A stretch of DNA of 64,000 nucleotides from Paraburkholderia solitsugae (GTDB taxonomy: Bacteria; Pseudomonadota; Gammaproteobacteria; Burkholderiales; Burkholderiaceae): the NCBI RefSeq assembly GCF_013177695.1, contig NZ_WOEY01000002.1, forward strand, positions 1-64,000, given 5' to 3'. Positions 57,415-64,000 of this stretch are shown here, piece by piece. The notes below the pieces were generated by a model. The model did not search any database. It had not been told where the DNA came from and saw nothing but the letters and a program-made list of their open reading frames with translations. Position numbers and translations under genes: made by a program. Position 1 is the stretch's first letter; the number at the start of each line of letters is the position of its first letter.

Positions 57415-58482
57415 TCAGGCGCCATCGCTGTCGCCATCGATTCGTGCCATCGGCAGCGCAGCGCCACGGTGCCTGCCCCGGTAACGCGCATGCGGTGCAC
57501 CGCATGCGCGGGTAAAGAATCGTGTGAACGCGGTCGTCGACGCGAAGCCGACACGTTCGCTGATCTCGCTGATCGGCATCGGCGTGTGTGCGAGCAGTGT
57601 CCTCGCTTCGTCGATACGCGTCTGCGTCAGCACTTCGCTGAACGTTTTCCGTTCGGCCGCCAGCTTTCGTTGCAACGTCCAGCGCGTCAGCGCGAGCCGT
57701 TCACAGACGAGCGCCTGGAGGCTTTTCGACTCGATCGCATCCGCATGTTCGCGAAGCACATCGCGCAGACACCGCTTGACCGTGGGGGAAAACTGCCCCT
57801 GCTCGCGGATGCGCTGCAGCATGTCATGCGCGGCATGTAAGTGGATCTTCGAGAGCGGCGCATTGTAGACCTCGAACGCACGATCCAGTGCCGATGACTG
57901 CAGCACCATACGATTCCGCGTCTGATCGAGTTGGACCCTCCCGCCGAATGCGTCGCCCAGCGCTAGTGCCGCGCCCATCCGTGCGTCGGTGATACCTGCT
58001 TCACGCACACGCAGTCGCGCATCGTAAAGCCTTGCGACACTCGCGAGCAGCGCGAAATTGCCCAGCGCGCTCGAGGCACTTCGTCCGTCACCCTCTAGTA
58101 CATACTCGAACGCGACTTCATCGCCTTGCTCGTGCATGACGAGCCAGTCAACATTGCCGATCAGATCGCGGTACGCGACATATTTACGTAATGCATCGCG
58201 CAGCGTCGGGCTATTGCAGACGACGCCCGCGAGCTCTGGAAAAGCCAATAGATAGAGCAACACATCACCCTCGGGTGGGGCGCCACGCGACATGCAGGTT
58301 TCCGCCAGCTTGAGCATCACGACGTGCTTGTCGCCAGAGACACGCGCATCCGATGCAGCAATATCGGCTTCGTCGATGCCGATATTGCGAATGATCTTTG
58401 CTCGATCGAGACCCTGACGCTCCGCTGCGTCGAGCATCAGCCGATAGAGCCGTCCTGATACGGATTTCTGGCGCAAATCCAC
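57415..58482 (-). CDS. AraC-family regulator with N-terminal arabinose-binding-like domain
   Basis: 355 residues. The long N-terminal effector region (about residues 20-210) resembles the domain of OruR/ArgR-like regulators. The C-terminal AraC domain has LALTRWTLQRKLAAERKTFSEVL and MPISEISERVGFASTTAFTRFF. A basic, Arg/His-rich extension follows. GTG start with AAAGGAGG directly upstream. Faces the cupin gene (100-nt gap), so it may regulate the polyamine-type genes, but it is convergent with them and this is weak evidence. Confidence 0.9.
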   Translation of the reverse strand: MDLRQKSVSGRLYRLMLDAAERQGLDRAKIIRNIGIDEADIAASDARVSGDKHVVMLKLAETCMSRGAPPEGDVLLYLLAFPELAGVVCNSPTLRDALRKYVAYRDLIGNVDWLVMHEQGDEVAFEYVLEGDGRSASSALGNFALLASVARLYDARLRVREAGITDARMGAALALGDAFGGRVQLDQTRNRMVLQSSALDRAFEVYNAPLSKIHLHAAHDMLQRIREQGQFSPTVKRCLRDVLREHADAIESKSLQALVCERLALTRWTLQRKLAAERKTFSEVLTQTRIDEARTLLAHTPMPISEISERVGFASTTAFTRFFTRACGAPHARYRGRHRGAALPMARIDGDSDGA

Positions 58483-58651
58483 ACTGCCTCCTTTGATTGA
58501 ACCCTGTCTGCGGGTTTTCCTGAGCCGCCATCGGTCAATCGCTGCACCCGTCGGTCAAGCGCGTTCTGGGCGCATCCCTAGAATTTCTTACGGCGCGTTT
58601 CAGTCACGCGAAGTATGAATCACATCACACAGAACGACAAAACGGAGCGAG

Positions 58652-60929
58652 ATGATGAGAATGAAGTTGGCGATTCCCTTTGCGGCAACCGCATCGGGAC
58701 CGGTCGGTGCGGCGTCGCGCTAGTAGTCACTGCCTGTGGCAATGGCAGCGACATCAATTCCGACCCCGCACCGACCGGTCCCGATGCGATTGCCGATTCG
58801 CGAGCCGCCGCCCTCGTCGCGCAGATGACGACGGCCGAAAAGATCCAGCTCGTCCACGGCGTGGGCATACCGAACGCCGGACTCGGCGGTCCGTATCCAG
58901 CCGGCGTCAACGGGGCCGGCTATATCCCTGGCATTTCGCGACTCGGCATTCCAGGCCTTGCAATGGCCGACTCGGCCGGCGGGGTCAATGTCGCCAACTC
59001 GAATGCGACCGCCCTGCCGGCACCGGTGGCGCTCGCTGCGAGCTGGGACCCCACGCTGGCCAATGCGTATGGAGCCCGCATCGCCACCGAGCTGCGCGTA
59101 CTCGGCTATGGCGAAGGCCTTGGCGGCGGCGTCAATCTCACGCGCGAGCCGCGCGATGGCCGCACCTTCGAGTACATGGGCGAAGACCCCGTCCTGACCG
59201 GCACGATGAGCGCCGCGCGCACGATCGGTACACAGGCGCAAAAGGTCATTGCGACCATCAAGCACTACGCGATGAACGATCAGGAAACGAACCGGATGAC
59301 GAGCAACTCGGTCGTCGACGAACGCACGATGCGCGAGACCGAACTGCTGGCGTTCGAACTCGGCGTCACCCAAGGTACGCCAGGCAACGTGATGTGTTCG
59401 TACAACCTCGTGAACGGCGTATATGCATGCGAAAACCCGTATCTGCTGACCTCGGTTCTCAAGAACGAGTGGGGATTCAAAGGCGTGGTTCAGTCCGACT
59501 GGACCGCAACCCATAGTACGGTCGCGTCGGCACTGGCCGGTCTGGATGAAGAAGAGCCCGGTGATATCGGCGGCGGCGCGTCGATTCCTGGCTTTACGAT
59601 CACGTCGTACTTCAACACAGCGCTCGCGAACGCCGTCAGCGCCGGCAGCGTGCCGATGTCACGACTCAACGACATGGTTCAGCGCAAGCTTCGCACGATG
59701 ATTCGCTGGGGCGTGTTCGATTCGCCGCCGACAACGGGTGGAACCGTCGATCAGAGCGCGGGCAACGCGCTTGCGCTGCAGGTCGCGCAGCAATCGTCGG
59801 TGTTGCTCAAGAACGCCGTGGCAAGCGGCGATACGCAACCTGTGCTGCCGCTGAGCGCAGCGGGGCTCTCGTCGATTGTCGTGATCGGCGGTCATGCCGA
59901 TGCCGGCGTACTCTCGGGTGGCGGTTCGGGCGCCGTGCCGGCCGCCGCGGGCAACGCGGTATCCGGCTGCGTGTCGGCATCCCCTCTGCTGAGCACCTGC
60001 GCGACGTGGTACAAGTCTGCCCCCTGGTTGCGATCGAGGCCAAGGCCCCCAATGCGACCGTGACGTTTCTTGACGGCACGAACGCGACGGCTGCGGCGAC
60101 TGCCGCCGCAAAGGCGGACGTGGCGATCATCTTTGCAACGCAATGGGAAAGCGAGGGTACGGATCTGGCGAGCCTGAGCCTGCCAAGCAACACGACCGAC
60201 AGCTTTAACCAGAGCTACGATCAGAACGCGCTGATTACCGCGGTCGCGGCGCAAGCCAAGCGCGTGATTGTCGTGCTCGAGAACGGCAGCCCGGTCCTGA
60301 TGCCTTGGCTCGGCAACGTGCACGGCGTGCTCGAATCGTGGTATCCGGGCGTCCAGGGCGGACAGGCGATTGCCGATCTGCTATTCGGTGACGTGAACCC
60401 GTCTGGCAAATTACCGATCACATTCCCGGTACAAGACTCCGACCTTCCACAGCAAACGATCTCGGCAACCGATACCACCGTCACCTATAGCGAAGGGTTA
60501 TTGATGGGTTATCGCTGGTACGACGGCAAGCAGATCGCGCCGTTGTTTCCGTTCGGGTACGGCTTGTCCTATACGAACTATGCCTACTCGGGACTCAACG
60601 CACAGGCGGATGCCAGCGGCAATGTGACCGTGACCTTTACCGTCAGGAACACCGGCTCGCGTGCAGGCTCGGAAATCGCCGAAGTCTATGCCGCGCTGCC
60701 GAGCGGCCTGGGCGAACCGCCCAAACGCCTCGTCGGCTGGCAAAAGGTCGCACTGCAACCGGGGCAGTCTCAGCAAGTCAGCGTATCAATTGCGCCGAAA
60801 CTGCTGTCGACGTGGGACGCCACCAACCACGTCTGGAAGCTTAACAACGGCGCGTATCAGCTCATCGCGGGGGCGTCTTCACGCGACCCTAACGCGTTGA
60901 CCGCCTCGGTCACAATCGCGGGGCATTGA
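58652..60929 (+). pseudogene. GH3 beta-glucosidase lipoprotein, split by two frameshifts
   Basis: Together the frames encode a full-length GH3 beta-glucosidase (about 750 residues): N-terminal barrel (LVAQMTTAEKIQLVHGVG, nucleophile Asp in VVQSDWTATHS), the second domain and a C-terminal fibronectin III-like domain. The start ATG 58652 (MMRMKLAIPFAATAS) with GGAGCGAG upstream runs into stop codons at 58721. One extra G in the GCGGCG run at about 58710 would join it to ALVVTACGNGS, a lipobox. A second break lies in a run of C at 60019-60023; a sixth C would join APLVAIEAKAP. Either a pseudogene or an assembly error. Confidence 0.85.
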
Positions 60930-60935
60930 CCGCAC

Positions 60936-60981
60936 TGCTCAGGCCGCCGTGGGTCGCTTGAATAGCCTGGCGGCCTGAGCA
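60936..60981 (+). terminator. Inverted repeat downstream of the GH3 gene
   Basis: TGCTCAGGCCGCC (60936-60948) is perfectly complementary to GGCGGCCTGAGCA (60969-60981) around a 20-nt loop, 6 nt after the stop codon. No T tract is present. Likely a terminator or 3' stabilising structure. Confidence 0.6.
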
Positions 60982-61047
60982 AGCTGCGTCGTTCGAGCGG
61001 ATCAAGCCCAGCCGAGGGAAACCTGGGAAGGCCCCATCTTCTTGAGA

Positions 61048-61746
61048 TCAGTGCTGCTTCGACGCCGCAGCGCGCCCATCGAATAGCGACAGCAACTCGT
61101 CAAGACCTCCCAGTTGCCAGTCCGGTGTCTGACCCATTTCTTCGAAGACGCTGCCGCTACGATTGATCCAGCATGTCGGAAAACCGAAATAGCGCGCCCC
61201 CGTTGCATCCCATGCATTCGACGACACGAACAGTATCGATGCTCGAGTGACCCCGAAGGCCTCCTCTGCAAGCATGTAGGCGCGATCGTCCGGTTTGTAC
61301 ACACGGACCGGGTCGACGCTAAGCAGATGGTCGAATTCGCTGCGAAGCCCGGAGTTCCCCACCACGGCGCCGATCGAATGCGGCGAACCGTTCGACAGTA
61401 CCGCGAGCTTCAGTCCGCGCCGATGCAATTCACGCAGCGCATCGGGCACTTCGGGGAACGGCTGCAGGCGCAGGTAGGCGTCGCAGAGCGACCTGCAGCC
61501 TTCGCCATCGAGATCGAGCCGAAGGTGCCGGCAAGTAAAGCGCAATGCGTCTTCGGTCGCCTGCTCGAATGTGACATAACGGTTCATCAGGCTTCGCAGC
61601 CACGTGTATTCGAGCTGCTTCTGTCTCCAGATGGTGCTGATTTCACGTCCGCGCCCCGGGAATTGCTCATCGCATCGGGCAACCACTGAATGGACGTCGT
61701 ACAGGGTGCCGTACAAATCGAACGCAATCGCCTCGATGTGCTCCAT
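61048..61746 (-). CDS. HAD type II L-2-haloacid dehalogenase
   Basis: 232 residues. Motif I with the nucleophilic Asp is [14 protein letters not shown], motif II is [11 protein letters not shown], the Lys is in VYKPDDRAY, and motif III is [24 protein letters not shown], which is specific to haloacid dehalogenases. It hydrolyses 2-haloalkanoates to 2-hydroxy acids, cytoplasmic. ATG 61746 ([13 protein letters not shown]) has GGAGG upstream; a longer frame has no homology. It sits 54 nt downstream of the CGNR regulator gene on the same strand, hence possibly co-transcribed. Confidence 0.9.
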   Translation of the reverse strand: MEHIEAIAFDLYGTLYDVHSVVARCDEQFPGRGREISTIWRQKQLEYTWLRSLMNRYVTFEQATEDALRFTCRHLRLDLDGEGCRSLCDAYLRLQPFPEVPDALRELHRRGLKLAVLSNGSPHSIGAVVGNSGLRSEFDHLLSVDPVRVYKPDDRAYMLAEEAFGVTRASILFVSSNAWDATGARYFGFPTCWINRSGSVFEEMGQTPDWQLGGLDELLSLFDGRAAASKQH

Positions 61747-61800
61747 ATCACGCCTCCAAAAAAGATGCCAGCACAATGCCGGATTCCTGCCGACGTCACC

Positions 61801-62433
61801 TCAGCTGTTTTCCTGTTCCTTGAGCCGCGCCCGGTGAGCCGCAACCTTCGCGCGGTTACCGCAAATCGCCATGCTGCACCATCGGCGCGCGTGACCCCGT
61901 GTGTGATCGGCAAACATCAACGTGCATCGGGGACCTTCACATGCCTTCACGTGCGTGAAGTCCTCGTCACACACCAGTCTCGCCAACGCCTCGGCGATGG
62001 GCATCAACAATGACTCCGCCGACTTCCACCGTCGATTCGCGCGGAACTCAAAGGGCGACACGCCGCCCGTGACATCGGCGACGATTTCTCCATATCCATC
62101 GTCCCGCTCGAGCAGCTGATTGAGGGGTGCGAGCTCACGCAAATTCCTGGCGGTCAGCGGCCGCCCCTTCCGCTTCTGGACAAACTCCCTGAACCACTCG
62201 CGCAGCGCGCGAGCCTGCGCCGCAACGGCATCGAGCTCAGCCCGTGTGGATTGCGAGCGCAGCGCCGCGAGCGCGGCGGGCGGCACCATGCCAGCCTGTT
62301 CCAACCAGGCCAGGAACCCCTCTCCATCGCTGATCCAGTCGACTTCTTCATCCACGGGGGTTGCAACCGAGTTCAGGAAATCGAGGCCCGGCGCATCGGC
62401 TACGAATATCGCAGGAATCTGACGGTAGTCCAT
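61801..62433 (-). CDS. CGNR zinc-finger protein (ABATE domain), probable regulator
   Basis: 210 residues. N-terminal ABATE-type region (LDFLNSVATPVDEEVDWI, LREWFREFVQKRKGR) and a C-terminal CGNR zinc finger: CEGPRCTLMFADHTRGHARRWCSMAICGNRAKVAAHRAR with Cys pairs spaced for one metal. Such proteins act as stress or catabolic regulators that bind DNA. ATG 62433 (MDYRQIPAIF) is chosen; an upstream TTG frame adds 7 residues without support and no clear Shine-Dalgarno is seen. Divergent from the alpha/beta hydrolase gene; the shared region has GTTAC/GTAAC sites. Confidence 0.88.
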   Translation of the reverse strand: MDYRQIPAIFVADAPGLDFLNSVATPVDEEVDWISDGEGFLAWLEQAGMVPPAALAALRSQSTRAELDAVAAQARALREWFREFVQKRKGRPLTARNLRELAPLNQLLERDDGYGEIVADVTGGVSPFEFRANRRWKSAESLLMPIAEALARLVCDEDFTHVKACEGPRCTLMFADHTRGHARRWCSMAICGNRAKVAAHRARLKEQENS

Positions 62434-62470
62434 TTTCTTGTGATGAATGTGCAATGACGATGGTCACATC

Positions 62471-62543
62471 GTAACCACTAAAAATGCTCTTGACAAGTTA
62501 CACGCCAAATGAGTAACCTTTAAAACAACATCAAACAGGTTAC
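62471..62543. promoter_or_regulatory. Cluster of GTTAC/GTAAC half-sites in the CGNR-hydrolase promoter region
   Basis: GTAAC at 62471-62475 and 62513-62517, GTTAC at 62497-62501 and 62539-62543, arranged as two inverted pairs spaced about 42 nt apart. A TTGACA hexamer at 62490-62495 may be a -35 box. Consistent with the binding site of the adjacent CGNR regulator; inferred. Confidence 0.5.
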
Positions 62544-62605
62544 ATATCGCGGCGCTGTTAGCCGTATGTCACAGGCGATTTCCACTATCTTCAAAGGAGA
62601 GGAAC

Positions 62606-63301
62606 ATGTCGTTTGGCAATGTCAGCGTCGTGCTCGTACACGGCGCATGGGCGGACGGATCGAGTTGGAGCAAGGTGATCAATCGTCTGAGAGACCAAGG
62701 CGTCAATGCCATTGCGGCTCCGCTGCCGCTCACGTCCTTGAGTGACGACGTCACCGCGCTCGACCGGGCACTTGAACGGATCGAAGGTCCGGTGGTATTG
62801 GCTGGCCACGCGTATGCAGGCGCGGTGATAGGGTCGACCCGGTCCCGAAATATCGAGGCATTGGTTTATGTCGCCGCGCTGGCACCCGACGAAGGAGAAA
62901 CGGTGAGCGACGTGTTCTACCGCGGCGAAACACATCCGCAGGCACCGCAACTCACGCCGGATCGACATGGGTTGATATGGCTGCCGCAAGAGGGATTCGC
63001 GCAGGCGTTTGCGCAGCACGCGGCGCCGCAGGAGCTGGCGGTGCTCACTGCGGTGCAGCGCCCCATCTCGGTGTCGTGCATCAGCGAAGCGGTCGGGCGC
63101 CCGCTGTGGAAAGACCGCCCGAGCTGGTTCCTGATCGCTGAACAGGACCGGATGATCAACCCGGGCACCCAGAATTTCATGGCAGGTCGCATGAATGCGC
63201 ACGTGCGGTCGTACGAGGCCGATCACACGCCGATCGTGACGGCTCCCGACGCGGTGACCCATGTCATCGTCGAAGCGGTTCAGTCAGTTTCCGCTCGCTA
63301 A
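62606..63301 (+). CDS. Alpha/beta hydrolase fold protein lacking the nucleophile serine
   Basis: 231 residues of the short alpha/beta hydrolase group (VLVHGAWADGSSWSKVI start, VVLAGHAYAGAVIG elbow, DRMI, ADHTPIVTAPDAV). The usual GHSYGG elbow is GHAYAG, so the nucleophile Ser is replaced by Ala. The other triad candidates Asp (EQDRMI) and His (ADHTP) remain. The protein may be a non-enzymatic or altered-mechanism member. GGAGAGG precedes ATG 62606. Divergent from the CGNR regulator, which probably controls it. Confidence 0.85.
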   Translation: MSFGNVSVVLVHGAWADGSSWSKVINRLRDQGVNAIAAPLPLTSLSDDVTALDRALERIEGPVVLAGHAYAGAVIGSTRSRNIEALVYVAALAPDEGETVSDVFYRGETHPQAPQLTPDRHGLIWLPQEGFAQAFAQHAAPQELAVLTAVQRPISVSCISEAVGRPLWKDRPSWFLIAEQDRMINPGTQNFMAGRMNAHVRSYEADHTPIVTAPDAVTHVIVEAVQSVSAR

Positions 63302-63395
63302 CCTTATCCGTAAGTTGCGTGCGACCTGCGATGCCGAACATCGCAAGGCGCCGTTCGTCACCTGTCTATCCCTATTCGCCCTGCGGAGGGAGATC

Positions 63396-64000
63396 ATGAG
63401 TTCCATTTTCTATCGTCATGCCGATGTCGACGGCTTCAAAGTGTTCTACCGTGAAGCCGGCCGCCCGGGTGCCCCAAAGCTGCTGCTTCTGCACGGCTTT
63501 CCGAGCTCGAGCCATATGTTTCGGGACCTGATTCCAAAGCTCGCTGACCGTTTCCATATCGTCGCGCCGGATCTGCCCGGATTCGGACAGTCCGACATTC
63601 CCGGCCGGGACGGTTTTGCGTACACGTTCGACAACATTGCCAACGTCATCGAGCGTTTCACCAAGGTGATCGGTTTCGATCGTTTTGCGGTCTACGTATT
63701 CGACTACGGTGCGCCAACCGGTTTCCGGCTTGCCATCCGCCATCCTGAGCGGATCACCGCGATCATTTCGCAGAACGGCAACGCCTATGGAGAAGGATTG
63801 AGCGACGGATGGAATCCGATTCGCGCCTATTGGCAAGACGCTTCGCCCGCGAATCGGGAAGCGCTTCGCGCGCTGCTCACGCACGAGACGACGGTCTGGC
63901 AGTACACCCATGGCGTGCCCGACACGGCTTCCGTATCGCCAGACGGCTACTCGCTCGACGACTTCTATCTGAGCCGGCCGGGTGCGGACGAGATACAACT
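63396..64000 (+). CDS. Alpha/beta hydrolase with Asp nucleophile, haloalkane dehalogenase/epoxide hydrolase type; cut by window end
   Basis: The first 201 codons of a gene running off the right edge. KLLLLHGFPSSSHMFR gives the oxyanion region, VAPDLPGFGQSD follows, and the nucleophile elbow is VYVFDYGAPTGFRLA with Asp instead of Ser. That is the arrangement of haloalkane dehalogenases and epoxide hydrolases. GGAGGG lies 6 nt before ATG 63396. Lies 94 nt downstream of the previous hydrolase on the same strand. The nearby haloacid dehalogenase at 61048 would fit a halogenated-compound theme, but the product may equally be an esterase-like hydrolase of unknown substrate. Confidence 0.85.
   Translation, partial: MSSIFYRHADVDGFKVFYREAGRPGAPKLLLLHGFPSSSHMFRDLIPKLADRFHIVAPDLPGFGQSDIPGRDGFAYTFDNIANVIERFTKVIGFDRFAVYVFDYGAPTGFRLAIRHPERITAIISQNGNAYGEGLSDGWNPIRAYWQDASPANREALRALLTHETTVWQYTHGVPDTASVSPDGYSLDDFYLSRPGADEIQ

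Overview
The window is high-GC DNA from a betaproteobacterium, almost certainly a Burkholderia/Paraburkholderia-type soil or plant-associated bacterium. Indicators are the DUF4148 protein, the xylFGH/xylA/xylR arrangement, MHS-type transporters, MarR-FUSC-DUF1656-HlyD-OMF efflux genes and many LysR-controlled catabolic operons. No rRNA, tRNA, CRISPR array, complete insertion sequence or phage genes were seen.

Layout. 1-6042 (-): three-gene operon DUF2138, DUF1175, alpha-2-macroglobulin, resembling E. coli yfaA/yfaT/yfaS; the last gene runs off the left edge. 6526-10684 (-): aminotransferase, FAD oxidase and ALDH7 dehydrogenase, probably the pipecolate/2-aminoadipate branch of lysine catabolism. 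10957-17471 (-): hydratase, acyl-CoA dehydrogenase, CoA-transferase, MmgE/PrpD, CitE-like lyase and LysR, a pathway likely ending in lyase cleavage of a citramalyl- or malyl-type CoA ester. 17764-20882 (+): 2OG oxygenase and a FUSC membrane protein. 20883-25808: more AT-rich island with a secreted Rhs/YD protein, two tandem immunity-like paralogues and the first codons of a lost third copy. It is bracketed by copies of a ~70-bp repeat containing paired DnaA-box-like sites; a third copy lies at 27.96 kb. 25809-27860: VOC protein and an orphan substrate-binding protein.

28133-30014: cobalt transporter genes cbtBA under a cobalamin riboswitch, with a divergent histidine phosphatase. 30028-34644: two paralogous alpha/beta hydrolases (one exported, one cytoplasmic) flanking an MHS transporter, with a divergent LysR gene. 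34751-40139: five-gene MarR-regulated tripartite efflux operon. 40439-43197: molybdenum hydroxylase (isoquinoline 1-oxidoreductase type). 43545-43891: decayed toxin-antitoxin pair. 43968-46377: LysR/aldehyde dehydrogenase pair. 46462-54464: xylose uptake and isomerisation (xylH, xylG, xylF, xylA on -, xylR and galM on +). 54639-58482: DUF4148 protein, polyamine-type binding protein, cupin, AraC regulator. 58652-60929: GH3 beta-glucosidase interrupted by two frameshifts. 61048-64000: HAD-type 2-haloacid dehalogenase, CGNR regulator and two alpha/beta hydrolases, the last cut by the right edge.

The genes most worth following up are the Rhs-immunity island with its flanking repeats, the hydrolase-MHS-hydrolase operon, and the hydrolase lacking its serine nucleophile beside a CGNR regulator. 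Three one-base deletions in otherwise intact genes (two in the GH3 gene, one in the antitoxin) need a check for assembly error before being called pseudogenes.
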